Notes: generated by a model from the sequence alone, not told the origin. Counted from the stretch's first letter, positions 47,489 to 57,752 are shown. The stretch: 64,000 nt of DNA from Pseudomonas saudiphocaensis (GCF_000756775.1 NZ_CCSF01000001.1:3472001-3536000); one strand, 5' to 3'. Program-made: numbers and translations.

Positions 47489-48418
47489 TCAGACGAGCTT
47501 TTCCAGCTCCGGCACGATCTCGAACAGATCGCCCACCAGGCCGTAGTCAGCCACCTGGAAGATCGGCGCTTCCTCGTCCTTGTTGATCGCGACGATCACC
47601 TTGGAGTCCTTCATGCCCGCCAGGTGCTGGATGGCTCCGGAAATGCCGACCGCGATATACAGCTGCGGCGCGACGATCTTGCCGGTCTGGCCGACCTGCA
47701 TGTCGTTGGGCACGAAGCCGGCATCGACGGCAGCGCGGGAGGCACCGACCGCGGCGCCAAGTTTGTCGGCCAGGCTGTACAGGTGCTTGAAGTTGTCACC
47801 GTTGCCCATGCCACGGCCGCCGGAGACGACGATCTTGGCAGCGGTCAGCTCGGGACGATCGGACTTGGCCAGCTCTTCGCCGACGAAGGCCGAAATGCCC
47901 TTGTCGCCAGTGCTGGCGATCTGCTCGACCGCAGCGGAGCCGCCTTCGGCATTGACCGGATCGAAGCCGGTGGCGCGCACTGTGATGACCTTGATGGCCG
48001 CCGAGGAATGCACGGTGGCAATGGCGTTGCCGGCGTAGATCGGGCGCTTGAAGGTATCGGGGCTTTCGACCGCGATGATCTCGGAGATCTGGTCGACGTC
48101 CAGCTGCGCGGCCACGCGCGGCAGGAAGTTTTTGCCGTTGGTGGTGGCAGCGGCCAGGACGTGGCTGTAATTCTTGGCCAGATCAGCAATCAGCGGCGCG
48201 ACGTTTTCCGGCAGCTGGTTGGCGTAGGCCGCGTCGTCGGCGACCAGCACCTTGGCGACGCCTTCGATCTTGGCCGCGGCTTCACCGATGGCACCGCAGC
48301 CGCTGCCGGCTACCAGTACATGAATGTCGCCGCCAATGGCTTTTGCTGCCGCCACGGTGTTCAGGGTCGCGGCAGCCAGAACGGCGTTGTTGTGTTCAGC
48401 GATAACCAGGATAGTCAT
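47489..48418 (-). CDS. etfA: Electron transfer flavoprotein alpha subunit
   Basis: 309 residues. The C-terminal FAD domain has the ETF-alpha signature: G-G-R-G-M-G (about 197-202), [10 protein letters not shown] (about 222-231), Q-V-G-Q-T-G-K, and [13 protein letters not shown]. With EtfB it takes electrons from acyl-CoA dehydrogenases to ETF:ubiquinone oxidoreductase. It starts immediately after the etfB stop. Confidence 0.97.
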   Translation of the reverse strand: MTILVIAEHNNAVLAAATLNTVAAAKAIGGDIHVLVAGSGCGAIGEAAAKIEGVAKVLVADDAAYANQLPENVAPLIADLAKNYSHVLAAATTNGKNFLPRVAAQLDVDQISEIIAVESPDTFKRPIYAGNAIATVHSSAAIKVITVRATGFDPVNAEGGSAAVEQIASTGDKGISAFVGEELAKSDRPELTAAKIVVSGGRGMGNGDNFKHLYSLADKLGAAVGASRAAVDAGFVPNDMQVGQTGKIVAPQLYIAVGISGAIQHLAGMKDSKVIVAINKDEEAPIFQVADYGLVGDLFEIVPELEKLV

Positions 48419-49168
48419 TTAGATTACCTTCGCCTCGTTCTTCAGTTTCTCGACCAGTTCAGCCACGGACTTGACCTTGATACCGGCGCCACGGGCAGCC
48501 GGCGCTTCGACCTTGAGGGTCTTCAAGGTGGACGTGGTGGTTACCCCCAGCGCATCCGGCGTGACGGTTTCCAGCGGCTTCTTCTTGGCCTTCATGATGT
48601 TCGGCAGAGAGGCGTAGCGCGGCTCGTTCAGACGCAGGTCGGTGGTGACGATTGCCGGCAGGTTCAGCGCGACGGTCTGCAGGCCGCCGTCGATTTCGCG
48701 GGTGACGTTGACCTTGTCGCCGGCCACTTCCACCTTGGAGGCGAAGGTGCCCTGGGCATAGCCGGTCAGCGCGCCGAGCATCTGGCCAGTCTGGTTGTTG
48801 TCGCTGTCGATGGCCTGCTTGCCAAGGATCACCAGCTGCGGCTGTTCCTTGTCCACCACGGCCTTGAGCAGCTTGGCCACGGCCAGGGAATTCAGCTCTT
48901 CGCCGGACTCGACCAGGATGGCGCGGTCGGCGCCCAGCGCCAGTGCGGTGCGCAGCTGCTCCTGGGCAGCAGTCGGGCCAATGGTCACCACGACGATCTC
49001 GCTGGCCACGCCCTTTTCCTTCAGGCGTACGGCTTCTTCAACGGCGATTTCGCAGAAGGGGTTCATCGACATCTTGACGTTGGCGAGGTCGACGCCGGAG
49101 TTGTCCGCCTTGACGCGGACCTTGACGTTGTAATCGACCACTCTCTTCACACTAACCAGAATTTTCAT
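48419..49168 (-). CDS. etfB: Electron transfer flavoprotein beta subunit
   Basis: 249 residues from the ATG at 49168 ([13 protein letters not shown]). The AMP-binding ETF-beta fold includes A-D-R-A-I-L-V (about 99-105) and the recognition-loop stretch [11 protein letters not shown] (about 185-195). It is 80 bases downstream of a thiolase gene on the same strand, so acyl-CoA oxidation partners may be co-expressed. Confidence 0.96.
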   Translation of the reverse strand: MKILVSVKRVVDYNVKVRVKADNSGVDLANVKMSMNPFCEIAVEEAVRLKEKGVASEIVVVTIGPTAAQEQLRTALALGADRAILVESGEELNSLAVAKLLKAVVDKEQPQLVILGKQAIDSDNNQTGQMLGALTGYAQGTFASKVEVAGDKVNVTREIDGGLQTVALNLPAIVTTDLRLNEPRYASLPNIMKAKKKPLETVTPDALGVTTTSTLKTLKVEAPAARGAGIKVKSVAELVEKLKNEAKVI

Positions 49169-49248
49169 GATGACGTCTCGTTGCTCAGAATGACGTAGGT
49201 ACAGCTCGCCCACCTCGACGCCGGTCGAGGGGGCGAATCTCCAGATCG

Positions 49249-50442
49249 CTAGGCCTCGACTCGCTCGAAAATCGCAGCGATACCCTGTCCGCCGCCGATG
49301 CACATCGCCACCAGGGCGTAGCGCCCCTGGACGCGTTGCAGCTCATGAATCGCCTTGGTGGTGATGATGGCGCCAGTAGCCCCCACGGGATGGCCCAGCG
49401 AGATACCCGAGCCGTTTGGGTTCACCTTGTCCGGGTCGAGGGCGAGTTCCTGCATCACGGCGCAGGCCTGTGCGGCGAAGGCCTCGTTGGCCTCGATGAC
49501 ATCCATCTGCTTCAGGTCGAGTCCGGTTCGCTGCAAGGCCAGCTTTATTGCCGGTACCGGCCCGATGCCCATGAAGGCCGGCTCGACCCCCGCATGGGCA
49601 TAGCCGACAAGGCGGGCCAAGGGTCGCAGGCCCAGCTCCCGAGCCACGCCGCCCTCGGCAAGCACCACGGCGGCGGCCCCGTCATTGAGGCCCGACGCAT
49701 TGCCGGCGGTGACGGTGCCGGCGGACTTGTCGAAGACCGGCCGCATGCCGGCGAGCTGGTCGGCGGTCACTTCCGCGCGTACATGCTCGTCCGTTTCGAA
49801 CAGGCGAGTACCGTTACGCGTCTTCACTTCGACCGGAACGATCTGGCTGGCGAAGCGCTGCTCGGCGAGGGCGCGGGCGGCGCGGCGCTGGCTTTCAAGG
49901 GCGAGGGCGTCCTGTTGCGCGCGGCTGATGCCATAGCGCTTGGCGACGTTCTCCGCGGTGATGCCCATGTGGATCTGCTGCCAGGGGTCATGCAAAACGC
50001 CATTCATGTAATCGATGGCGCTGGCGTCGCCCAGGCGGTTGCCCCAACGCAACCCTGGCAGCAGGAAGGGTCCGCGGCTCATGCTTTCAGCTCCGGCGCC
50101 AATGGCGATGGAGGTGTCGCCCAGCTGAATGGCCTGGGCCGCCGAGATGATCGCCTGCAAGCCCGAGCCGCATAGCCGGTTGACGTTGAAGGCGGGCGTG
50201 GTGACGGGCATGCCCGAATCGAGGGCGGCGATGCGGCTGAGGTAGGCATCCTTCGGCTCGGTCGGTATCACGTTGCCCATGACCACGTGGCCAACCCGTT
50301 CGGGGGTAACCCCGGACCGTTCCAAGGCTGCACGGACCACGGTAGTGGCAAGCGAGGAGAGGGGAACATCCTTCAGCGAACCGCCGAAGCTGCCTATGGC
50401 TGTGCGAACCGCCCCGACGACGAGAGTTTCGCGCTCTGACAT
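49249..50442 (-). CDS. Acetyl-CoA acetyltransferase-type thiolase
   Basis: 397 residues from the ATG at 50442. Thiolase II fold with all catalytic residues: nucleophile Cys91 in N-R-L-C-G-S-G, His in G-H-P-V-G-A-T-G (about 353), and the second Cys in A-M-C-I-G-G-G-Q-G (about 383). It either condenses two acetyl-CoA or cleaves a 3-oxoacyl-CoA. Its place between etfBA and the steroid genes fits a role in beta-oxidation of a steroid side chain or C/D-ring intermediate, but a general thiolase is equally possible. Confidence 0.92.
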   Translation of the reverse strand: MSERETLVVGAVRTAIGSFGGSLKDVPLSSLATTVVRAALERSGVTPERVGHVVMGNVIPTEPKDAYLSRIAALDSGMPVTTPAFNVNRLCGSGLQAIISAAQAIQLGDTSIAIGAGAESMSRGPFLLPGLRWGNRLGDASAIDYMNGVLHDPWQQIHMGITAENVAKRYGISRAQQDALALESQRRAARALAEQRFASQIVPVEVKTRNGTRLFETDEHVRAEVTADQLAGMRPVFDKSAGTVTAGNASGLNDGAAAVVLAEGGVARELGLRPLARLVGYAHAGVEPAFMGIGPVPAIKLALQRTGLDLKQMDVIEANEAFAAQACAVMQELALDPDKVNPNGSGISLGHPVGATGAIITTKAIHELQRVQGRYALVAMCIGGGQGIAAIFERVEA

Positions 50443-50642
50443 GAAATCGTCCGTCCCGTAAGTTTGATGTTTCGCTGCCGCGCTGCAGCGATGCGTTGTC
50501 GATATTCTCGGGCAAACAAAGGCTGCCGGCATCGTCCACACGGCTTAGCCTGGCGCTCTTAGCGCGGGCATGGCGAAACCGGGCGGCGTCAGGCGTCAGG
50601 CTGTCTTGCATCTGGCGAACCGTGATGGGCACGTGCACCGAT

Positions 50643-50670
50643 ATTGGCACCTGCTTGAAGAAGTGCCAAT
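50643..50670. promoter_or_regulatory. Operator-like inverted repeat in the hsaF-thiolase gap
   Basis: ATTGGCAC (50643-50650) and GTGCCAAT (50663-50670) are perfect inverted 8-mers 12 bases apart. The 363-base gap 50443-50805 has no gene. The dyad is about 200 bases upstream of the thiolase start. It could be a regulator-binding site for the thiolase-etf unit; as a hairpin it has no T-run. Confidence 0.45.
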
Positions 50671-50805
50671 TTTGCTTGGGATATGGATGGGTGCCTGATC
50701 GTGGCCAGTGTGCCGGAGTGGGTGGCCCCATCCGGCCGTATTGCTGGATCGAAGGGCGTTGTTCGCAGCGCACCGCCGGTGGCTGGAACACGCCAGGAGA
50801 CAGAA

Positions 50806-51837
50806 TCAGGCGCTCGCTTGGCGCTGCTTGACCAGCGTCAGCGCGGTGTCCTCGATCATGTCTTCCTGACCGCCCACCATGCCCCGCCGACCCATCTCGA
50901 CGAGAATCTCGCGAGCGGACACGCCGTACTTTTTCTCGGCACGTTTGGCGAACAGCAGGAACGAGCCGTAGACGCCGGCATAGCCCATGGTCAGGGCGTC
51001 GCGGTCGCTGCGGATGGGGAAATCCATGATCGGCACCACTCGGTCTTCAGCGACGTCCTGGATGCCGAACACGCTAACACCGGTCTCGATGCCCATGCGG
51101 TCGCAAACCGCCACCAGCACCTCCATCGGGGTATTGCCGGCGCCCGCCCCGAGGCCTGCGCAGGCAGCGTCGATGCGAGTCGCCCCGGCGCCGATGGCGG
51201 CGATGGAGTTGGCTACGCCCATCGACAGGTTGTGGTGGCCATGGAAGCCGATCTCGGTTTGCGGCGCGAGCACTGCGCGCAACGCGGCGACCCGAGCCGC
51301 CACGTCGTCGGGGAGCAGGTAGCCCGCCGAGTCGGTGATGTACACGCAGTTGGCACCGTAGCTTTCCATCAGCTTACCCTGGGCTGCCAGGCCTTCGGGG
51401 CTGTTCATGTGCGCCATCATCAGAAAGCCCACGGTGTCCATACCCAGGCCGCGGGCGTGGCTGATGTGCTGCTCGGAGACGTCCGCCTCGGTGCAATGGG
51501 TTGCCACCCGAATAGTGGAAACACCGATTTCATGGGCCATCTTCAGATGATCGACCGTGCCGATGCCCGGCAGCAGCAGAGCCGACACCTTGGCCTGCTT
51601 CATCAGCGGAATGACCGCTGAGAGGTACTCCTCATCGCTGTGCGCGGGGAAGCCGTAGTTGACCGAGCTGCCACCCAGGCCGTCGCCGTGGGTGACTTCG
51701 ATCAGCGGGACGCCGGCGTCGTCCAGACCCTGGGCGATATTTTTCATCTGCTCCAGGCTGATCTGGTGACGCTTGGGGTGCATGCCGTCGCGCAGGCACA
51801 TGTCGTGTACGGTGATTTTCTTGCCGCGAAGGTCCAT
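50806..51837 (-). CDS. hsaF: 4-Hydroxy-2-oxoacid aldolase (HsaF/BphI type)
   Basis: 343 residues. DRE-TIM barrel: [11 protein letters not shown] (about 9-19) carries the metal-binding Asp and catalytic Arg; G-F-H-G-H-H-N-L (about 198-205) supplies the metal His pair. It cleaves 4-hydroxy-2-oxohexanoate (steroid route) or 4-hydroxy-2-oxovalerate (aromatic route) to pyruvate and an aldehyde channelled to the partner dehydrogenase. GGAG six bases before the ATG. It is the last of four genes hsaB-hsaE-hsaG-hsaF. A meta-cleavage pathway for simple aromatics cannot be excluded from this gene alone. Confidence 0.9.
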   Translation of the reverse strand: MDLRGKKITVHDMCLRDGMHPKRHQISLEQMKNIAQGLDDAGVPLIEVTHGDGLGGSSVNYGFPAHSDEEYLSAVIPLMKQAKVSALLLPGIGTVDHLKMAHEIGVSTIRVATHCTEADVSEQHISHARGLGMDTVGFLMMAHMNSPEGLAAQGKLMESYGANCVYITDSAGYLLPDDVAARVAALRAVLAPQTEIGFHGHHNLSMGVANSIAAIGAGATRIDAACAGLGAGAGNTPMEVLVAVCDRMGIETGVSVFGIQDVAEDRVVPIMDFPIRSDRDALTMGYAGVYGSFLLFAKRAEKKYGVSAREILVEMGRRGMVGGQEDMIEDTALTLVKQRQASA

Positions 51838-51847
51838 GGCACGCTCC

Positions 51848-52744
51848 TTAAAGGTCGGTCTGCTTGAGCAGTTCTTCGGCGAACATCTCGGCAGTGCGGG
51901 CCGAGGCTGCGGTCATGATGTCGAGGTTGCCGGCGTACTTGGGCAGGTAGTCGCCCAGGCCTTCCACTTCCATGAAGACGGAGACGCGATTGCCGTCGAA
52001 CACCGGCCCGTTCACCAGCTGATAGCCCGGCACGTATTTCTGCACCTCGGCGATCATGGCGTGGATCGATTCGGTGATTGCCGCTTCGTCCGGCGTACCT
52101 TCCACCAGGCAGTGCACGGTGTCGCGCATGATCAGCGGCGGCTCGGCCGGGTTGATGACAATGATCGCCTTGCCCTTTTTCGCACCACCCACCTGTTCCA
52201 CGGCACTGGCCGTGGTGCGGGTGAACTCGTCGATGTTCTTGCGGGTGCCGGGGCCGACCGACTTGGACGCAGCCGTGGCGATAATCTCGGCGTACGCCAC
52301 CGGTTGTACGCGCGACACCGCGGCCACCAGCGGAATGGTGGCCTGGCCCCCGCAGGTAACCATGTTCACGTTCATCGCGCCGGCGCGAAGGTTGTCCTTC
52401 AGGTTGACCGGCGGCACGCAATAGGGGCCGATAGCCGCGGGGGTGAGGTCGATCATCAATACGCCCAGCTCGTTGAGCTTTCGGCTGTTCTCGGCATGTA
52501 CATAGGCTGAGGTGGCGTCGAAGGCGATGCGGATATCATCGGCCTTGATGTGCGGCAGCAGGCCGTCTACACCTTCGGCGGTGACTTTCAGGCCCATTTC
52601 CTCGGCGCGCTTGAGGCCTTCGGAGGCGGGGTCGATGCCGACCATCCAGACTGGCTCCAGCACCTCGCTGCGCTTGAGCTTGTACAACAGGTCGGTACCG
52701 ATATTGCCGGGCCCGATCAGGGCGCAGCGGATCTTCTTGCTCAT
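51848..52744 (-). CDS. hsaG: Acylating acetaldehyde/propanal dehydrogenase (HsaG/BphJ type)
   Basis: 298 residues. An N-terminal Rossmann motif [11 protein letters not shown] (about 8-18), catalytic Cys131 in [11 protein letters not shown], and a dimerisation domain. It oxidises the aldehyde from HsaF to acetyl- or propionyl-CoA with NAD+ and CoA. It is 10 bases upstream of hsaF, matching the obligatory aldolase-dehydrogenase complex. Confidence 0.93.
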   Translation of the reverse strand: MSKKIRCALIGPGNIGTDLLYKLKRSEVLEPVWMVGIDPASEGLKRAEEMGLKVTAEGVDGLLPHIKADDIRIAFDATSAYVHAENSRKLNELGVLMIDLTPAAIGPYCVPPVNLKDNLRAGAMNVNMVTCGGQATIPLVAAVSRVQPVAYAEIIATAASKSVGPGTRKNIDEFTRTTASAVEQVGGAKKGKAIIVINPAEPPLIMRDTVHCLVEGTPDEAAITESIHAMIAEVQKYVPGYQLVNGPVFDGNRVSVFMEVEGLGDYLPKYAGNLDIMTAASARTAEMFAEELLKQTDL

Positions 52745-52769
52745 GGTGTTCTCCCGGTTGAGGTGCAGG

Positions 52770-53573
52770 TCATTCGACGAAGCGCAGGCTGGATTCGCCG
52801 ATCCCGCTGAGCGTCAGGCTGACCTGGTCGCCAGCGGCGACCGGTACCAGTGGGGCGAGGGCGCCCGACAGGATGATTTCCCCCTTGCGAAACGGAATGC
52901 CCAGTCGGCCAAGGGTGTTCGCCAGCCAGGCTACGGCGGCGCAGGGATGTCCCTGAACCGCGCTGCCCAGGCCACTGCCGGCGGGCTCGCCGTTCTTGAA
53001 GAGCTTCAGCTGCACCTGGGCGAGGTTGATCTCGCGTGGGTCGACGCGCTGCGGGCCTAGGGTGAAGACGCCGCAGGAGGCGTTATCGGCCACGGTGTCC
53101 TGGATGCGGATCTGCCAGTTTTCGATACGCGAATCGACGATCTCGAAACAGGGTGCGACGTATTCAGTCGCCGCCAGTACATCGTCTGCCGTGATGTCCG
53201 TGCCAGTCAGGTCTTCGCCGAGAATGAAGGCGATCTCGCCTTCGGCCCGCGGCTGTACCAGGCGGTACGCGAGCAGGCTGACGTCGCTGGCATCGGGCAC
53301 CTGCATGCGGTTGGTCAGGAAGCCGAAGTCGGGCTGATGCACATTCAGCATCTGTTGCACGGCCTCGCTGGTGACGCCGATCTTCTTGCCGACCACGCGC
53401 TCACCGAGCTGCTCGCGCCGCTGCAGGAAGCGCAGAGAAATGCGATAGGCATCCTCGAGCTGGATCTCAGGATGTCGTTGGGTCAAGGGCGGCAGGCTGC
53501 GCCGTCCTTGTAGGGCGTTGAACAGTTCGTCGCCCAGGGTCTCGATCAGGTGAAGGTTCATTAGTGCGCTCAT
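52770..53573 (-). CDS. hsaE: 2-Hydroxyhexa-2,4-dienoate / 2-oxopent-4-enoate hydratase (HsaE/TesE type)
   Basis: 267 residues of the fumarylacetoacetate hydrolase-like hydratase family. Conserved [10 protein letters not shown] (about 60-69), the metal-binding E-G-E-I-A-F near 112 and the E[10 protein letters not shown] segment near 136-147. It adds water to the dienoate left by HsaD cleavage of the steroid A ring, giving the substrate of HsaF. It lies 25 bases upstream of hsaG and 25 after the flavin reductase. Confidence 0.9.
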   Translation of the reverse strand: MSALMNLHLIETLGDELFNALQGRRSLPPLTQRHPEIQLEDAYRISLRFLQRREQLGERVVGKKIGVTSEAVQQMLNVHQPDFGFLTNRMQVPDASDVSLLAYRLVQPRAEGEIAFILGEDLTGTDITADDVLAATEYVAPCFEIVDSRIENWQIRIQDTVADNASCGVFTLGPQRVDPREINLAQVQLKLFKNGEPAGSGLGSAVQGHPCAAVAWLANTLGRLGIPFRKGEIILSGALAPLVPVAAGDQVSLTLSGIGESSLRFVE

Positions 53574-53598
53574 GTCGGATGCAAGAGATGTGACGGTC

Positions 53599-54576
53599 CT
53601 AGCGGGGGCCCCAGAGGTCTGGAAGGCCGCGGTCGGTGGTGGCGATCAGGCGCTTGAGCAGAACCTTGAGCATCTTGGCGTCCACCTCGCCGAGACGCGT
53701 GACCAGATCCTGCTCAACCGCCTTGGCCAGCGCGATTTCTTCCAGCGAGGCCTCGCGACCGGCGCCGGTGAGGACATAGCGGTTCGCACGGGCGATACGT
53801 TCGATGGCGACCAGGCCCTGCTTTTCGAGAAAGCGCATGGTGGCCGGGGTGACGGAGAAGCCTGTGTAGGCCACGAACTCATTGATCTCTTCCAGAGTCA
53901 GTCCATCGCGTATGCACAGTACGGAAAGTACGAAGAAGGCATGCTCGTCCAGCTGCTGGCTGCTCAACAGGTGGCGTAGTTCGTTGAGCAGTTGGTAGTG
54001 GGCGCGCCCCAGCAGATATCCCAGCAGGTCCTCGGTGTAGCTGCATTCGGGCGGCGGTGGGCTGCCCAGGCGCAGGGCCTTGCCTGGCTGTCGGGTGGCG
54101 AGGGCGTACTGGCCGCTCTGGAAAGCCAGCGGCGGGGCATCGCAATAGTCGAACGCCATCACTTCGCCGACGAAGATCACATGATCGCCACCCTCGTACT
54201 GGAAGGCCGTGCGGCACTGAAAACGGGCGGTGCACTGCGGCAGCAGTGGTGCTGCGCTGATGCCCTGGTCCAGGTCGATGCCGGCGAACTTGTCTTCACC
54301 CTGGCGGGCGAAGCGGCTCGACAGCTCCTCTTGCTCGTGGGACAGCACGTGGACGTTCCAATGCTTGGCCTGGCTGAACGCCGCAAGGCTCCTGGCATTC
54401 TTGGCCAGGCTCCAGAGCACCATGGGCGGGTTCAGTGAAACCGAGTTGAAGCTGTTGGCCGTTACACCCACCGGCTCGTCGTCAACGCCGCGGCTGGTGA
54501 TGATGGTGACCCCGGTAGTAAAGGTGCCGAGAGCGGCGCGAAAGGACTGCGGATCGAAGCTGGTGTATGCGTTCAT
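53599..54576 (-). CDS. hsaB: Flavin reductase of a two-component monooxygenase with C-terminal MarR-like domain (HsaB/TesA1 type)
   Basis: 325 residues, about twice the usual flavin-reductase length. The N-terminal domain (about 1-165) is of the FMN-binding split-barrel type: F-R-A-A-L-G-T-F-T-T-G-V-T-I-I-T and S-F-N-S-V-S-L-N-P-P, then a G-E-V-M-A-F-D strand. The C-terminal 140 residues form a winged-helix, MarR-like domain (L-L-S-S-Q-Q-L-D-E-H-A; F-L-E-K-Q-G-L-V-A-I-E-R). The same layout is known in the reductase C1 of p-hydroxyphenylacetate hydroxylase, where the tail is an effector-controlled autoinhibitor. It should feed reduced flavin to the HsaA hydroxylase, encoded 2 kb away on the other strand. 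Confidence 0.78.
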   Translation of the reverse strand: MNAYTSFDPQSFRAALGTFTTGVTIITSRGVDDEPVGVTANSFNSVSLNPPMVLWSLAKNARSLAAFSQAKHWNVHVLSHEQEELSSRFARQGEDKFAGIDLDQGISAAPLLPQCTARFQCRTAFQYEGGDHVIFVGEVMAFDYCDAPPLAFQSGQYALATRQPGKALRLGSPPPPECSYTEDLLGYLLGRAHYQLLNELRHLLSSQQLDEHAFFVLSVLCIRDGLTLEEINEFVAYTGFSVTPATMRFLEKQGLVAIERIARANRYVLTGAGREASLEEIALAKAVEQDLVTRLGEVDAKMLKVLLKRLIATTDRGLPDLWGPR

Positions 54577-54810
54577 GACATGCCCGCCGGACTGGGATTA
54601 CGTGAGCATTGAGTATCGATAGGCCGGCTGGCACCAACATCGTCTCAACGGACTAACGCGGTGGCCGCGGTTCGGGTCGTCCGTTTGGACGTGGCGAGGT
54701 CGCCGAGCGGGACGGCATGTTCCGGCGCTGGCGCCCGGTTTGAGTGCGCCCCGCACCCGCACCTGCGCGCAGGGAGTGGTGCAGTCATTGCTGCCCCATA
54801 AGGACATCCC
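54577..54810. promoter_or_regulatory. Divergent promoter region between the two steroid-gene arms
   Basis: 234 bases separate the flavin reductase (leftward) from the chemoreceptor (rightward) and must carry promoters for both. No -35/-10 pair stands out. A short string G-TGAGCATTGAGTATC near 54602 resembles CATGAGTATTGAGTCATG just before kshB (61315-61332), which could be chance. Confidence 0.35.
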
Positions 54811-56487
54811 ATGCTCAACCGCATCACTATCGCTCAGCGTCTTTGGCTCTGGGCCATGCTTGCCAGCTTTCTGTTCTTCTGCGCCGTGGGGCTGGGCTGG
54901 CATGGCCTGTACCAGGCCCGCGACAGCTTACGCGTGGTGCATGACCAGCGGTTGAGGGCATTGGAGGAGTTCGCCGAGATCGGTCGGCGCCTGGATGAAA
55001 ACCGTCGCTTGGTGCTGCTGGCCTTCCAGTACGATCCCAGCGGGCAGTTGGTGCGCGCTCATGAGCGTCCGGTCGGGGTGCATCTGGATGCCATCGAAGG
55101 CAACAACGAGGCCATTGCCACCCTGTGGGCGCAAGCGGCAACCTGGCCCGGCGAGCAGGCGCACGTCGAGGCGTTCGAGGCGGCCTATTCGGAATGGTTG
55201 CTGGAACTCGACAGCGTCCTGGCCTCGCTGCGCCTGGAAGACTTCCGCTCCGATGGCATGGTGGCGTTTCTGGGCATCGGCATGCCTCTGGGCGAGCAGG
55301 CGATGAGGGCGTTGGATGGCTTGCGCCAGGCTCAGCGGGCCCTTACTGAACAGGATTATCGGGCCGCGGAGCGGCGCTACCAGTGGGTGTTGATGGCCTA
55401 TCTGGCCCTGGCGGTGCTGGGGGTGTTGGCGGGCGGCCTGACGGCGTTCTCCGTTTTAAGGCGGCTGCGGCGCGCTTTTGCCGTGGCCAGCGAGAGTCTG
55501 GGCGCCATGGCCGCCGGGGACCTGTCGCGCCCGGTTCCCCAGTTGGGCCGGGACGAGGTCGGCAGGATGCTGCACGACATGGCGGTGATGCGCGACAGCC
55601 TGCGGGGGCTGATCGCCGCTGTGCGCGAGCAGACGCAGCGGCTGGAGCATGAGGCGCGGCAAATGGCTGACGTGGCGGCCGGGTCGTCGGTCGCCACGCA
55701 ACAGCAGACGTTGGCGGTCGATGCCATGTCCCGCTTGGTCAAGGGGCTGTCGCAGGCCATCGAGCGGGTCGAGACCCACGCGCAAGCTACGCGGCGAATC
55801 ACCGAAGAGTCGGCTTGTCGCTCCGCCGAGAGCGAGGGTGCGGTTCGCGCCATGGCCGATGAGATGCAGGGCATCTCGGAGGTGGTGGCGGACACGGCGC
55901 GACACATTCGCGAGCTGGACATTCTGTCCGGGGATATCAGCAGTGTTCTCGGAGTCATCCGCGAGGTGGCCGAGCAGACCAACCTACTAGCCCTCAATGC
56001 TGCCATCGAGGCGGCCCGGGCGGGCGAGCAGGGGCGAGGTTTCGCCGTCGTGGCCGATGAGGTTCGCCTGCTGGCCAGGCGAACCGGGAACTCCATTGCC
56101 CAGGTCAGCGACATCGTCGCGCGCATCCAGAACGGCACTCAGGACGTGGTGCGCAGTATGGATAGGGCCGTCCAGCGGGTGCAGGACGGGGTCGGCCTGG
56201 CGGACGAGGCGGGTTCTGCGATCACCCAGATCAGGCATGGCGCCGAGCGGGTGATCGAGGCGGTGGGTGGCATCGGTGATGCGGTCCAGGCCCAGGCACA
56301 GGCCATGCATGAGATTACCGAGCAAGTCGAGGAGATGGCCGGTGGCACCCGGGAGCTGTCACAAAGCGCCGAGCGCGGCGCCGAGGCAGCGGCCGATCTG
56401 GATCGCCTGGCCGCCGAGCTGGCTCGTCTGTCGGCGCGCTTCATTGTCGAGCGCGCATCCTCCGAAGTTGCGTCTAGTCCGCTTTGA
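54811..56487 (+). CDS. Methyl-accepting chemotaxis protein
   Basis: 558 residues. Membrane helix 1 at about 11-29, a periplasmic sensor of about 160 residues (30-190) that looks all-helical (four-helix-bundle type), membrane helix 2 at about 192-214, a HAMP region (about 215-268), and a cytoplasmic signalling domain whose hairpin tip (about 380-425) has [24 protein letters not shown] reading straight through. No CheR-binding pentapeptide at the C-terminus. AAGGA precedes the ATG. It is the first gene of the rightward steroid arm, 77 bases before hsaA. Its ligand is unknown; a steroid or a breakdown product is an inference from position. Confidence 0.92.
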   Translation: MLNRITIAQRLWLWAMLASFLFFCAVGLGWHGLYQARDSLRVVHDQRLRALEEFAEIGRRLDENRRLVLLAFQYDPSGQLVRAHERPVGVHLDAIEGNNEAIATLWAQAATWPGEQAHVEAFEAAYSEWLLELDSVLASLRLEDFRSDGMVAFLGIGMPLGEQAMRALDGLRQAQRALTEQDYRAAERRYQWVLMAYLALAVLGVLAGGLTAFSVLRRLRRAFAVASESLGAMAAGDLSRPVPQLGRDEVGRMLHDMAVMRDSLRGLIAAVREQTQRLEHEARQMADVAAGSSVATQQQTLAVDAMSRLVKGLSQAIERVETHAQATRRITEESACRSAESEGAVRAMADEMQGISEVVADTARHIRELDILSGDISSVLGVIREVAEQTNLLALNAAIEAARAGEQGRGFAVVADEVRLLARRTGNSIAQVSDIVARIQNGTQDVVRSMDRAVQRVQDGVGLADEAGSAITQIRHGAERVIEAVGGIGDAVQAQAQAMHEITEQVEEMAGGTRELSQSAERGAEAAADLDRLAAELARLSARFIVERASSEVASSPL

Positions 56488-56564
56488 CGATGAGCCGCTT
56501 TGCCCTCGCGTCGGATTATCCAGTCACGCCTGCGCAACCGCGCGATAACAAGAGAGAGCCGACG

Positions 56565-57752
56565 ATGACTGCGACTCGGGAAAAAACGCCACAAGAAATC
56601 GAATTGATCGAACGTGCACGGCGCCTGGTGCCGCAGCTCAAGGCTCGCGCGGCCCAGGCCGAGCGTGAATTCAAGGTGCCGGTGGAAACCATTGCTGACA
56701 TGCAGGAGATGGGGCTGTTCCGTGCTCTGCAGCCCAAGGCCTACGGCGGCTATGAGATCGACCTGCGGGCCTTCTTCGAAATCCAGATGACCCTTGCGGA
56801 GGGCTGTATGTCCACCGCTTGGGTCTACGGCGTGCTCGGCGTCCACCCCTGGCAGCTGGCCCGCTATCCCCTTGAGGCCCAGAAGGACGTCTGGGGCGAG
56901 GACAGCAGCACCCTGATGTCCTCCACCTACATGCCGGTGGCGAAAGTAACCCCGGTAGAAGGTGGCTACCGCATCAGCGGGCGCTGGGGCTTCTCCAGCG
57001 GCAGCGAGCACTGCAGCTGGTGCCTGCTGGGCGGCATCATCCCGCCGGAAGGCGACCAGCCCGCCGAGCACGGCACCTTCCTGCTGCCACGCAGCGACTA
57101 CCGCATCGAGCACAACTGGGACGTTCTGGGGCTACGCGGTACCGGCAGTCACGACATCGTGGTGGAAGACGCCTTTGTGCCGGCCTACCGGGTCCAGCGC
57201 ACCAACAACTGGACGGTGGAAGCCACTCCGGGCCGGCTGGTCAACACCAACCCAATCTATGCCATTCCCTTCGCCCAGATCTTCGCCCGCGCGGTGTCCA
57301 CCTCAGCAATGGGAGCGCTGCAGGGGGCGATCGATGAGTTTCGCAGCAATGCCGCGCAGCACATCGGCAAGCACGGCGCCAAGACCGCCGAAGACCCAGG
57401 CGCGCAGAACGCCGTGGCCGACGCCACCATCACCCTCGACATGCTCAAGCTGGTACTGGAGCGCAACTACGGGCAGTTGATGGAGCTGGCGCAGGCCAAC
57501 AAGTATCCGGACGTAGAGACGCGGCTGCTGTACCGCTTCCAGTCTTCCTACGTGACCAACATTTGCGCCGAAAAGGTCAACGAGCTGCTGCGCTGCATGG
57601 CCGCCTCGGGGCTGTACAGCAGCAATCCGGTGGCGCGCATCTTCCGCGACCTACACCAGGCGCGTGGGCATATCGCCAACAACTACATGGCCTACGGTCG
57701 CAGCTATGGCGCGGTACTGCTGGGCCTGCCCAATCCCGATCCCTTCGTTTGA
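56565..57752 (+). CDS. hsaA: 3-HSA 4-hydroxylase oxygenase component (HsaA/TesA2 type)
   Basis: 395 residues from the ATG at 56565 (M-T-A-T-R-E-K-T), the length of HsaA. Acyl-CoA-dehydrogenase-fold, reduced-flavin-dependent monooxygenase: G-C-M-S-T-A-W-V-Y-G-V-L-G-V-H (about 84-98), G-R-W-G-F-S-S-G-S-E-H-C-S-W (about 139-152), and a C-terminal helical region with H-Q-A-R-G-H-I-A-N-N. It hydroxylates 3-hydroxy-9,10-seconandrosta-1,3,5(10)-triene-9,17-dione to the catechol, using FMNH2 or FADH2 from HsaB. Another group D phenol hydroxylase is possible, but kstD and kshB alongside favour the steroid substrate. Confidence 0.87.
   Translation: MTATREKTPQEIELIERARRLVPQLKARAAQAEREFKVPVETIADMQEMGLFRALQPKAYGGYEIDLRAFFEIQMTLAEGCMSTAWVYGVLGVHPWQLARYPLEAQKDVWGEDSSTLMSSTYMPVAKVTPVEGGYRISGRWGFSSGSEHCSWCLLGGIIPPEGDQPAEHGTFLLPRSDYRIEHNWDVLGLRGTGSHDIVVEDAFVPAYRVQRTNNWTVEATPGRLVNTNPIYAIPFAQIFARAVSTSAMGALQGAIDEFRSNAAQHIGKHGAKTAEDPGAQNAVADATITLDMLKLVLERNYGQLMELAQANKYPDVETRLLYRFQSSYVTNICAEKVNELLRCMAASGLYSSNPVARIFRDLHQARGHIANNYMAYGRSYGAVLLGLPNPDPFV

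Noticed and set aside
47309-49198. 629-residue open frame antisense to etfA/etfB
   Set aside because: Shadow of two well-defined genes; Asp/Gly/His/Gln-rich low-complexity composition typical of antisense reading.
50643-50670. TGGCAC as a sigma-54 -24 element
   Set aside because: No TTGCA/TTGCT follows at the correct spacing on either strand; the inverted repeat explains the sequence better.
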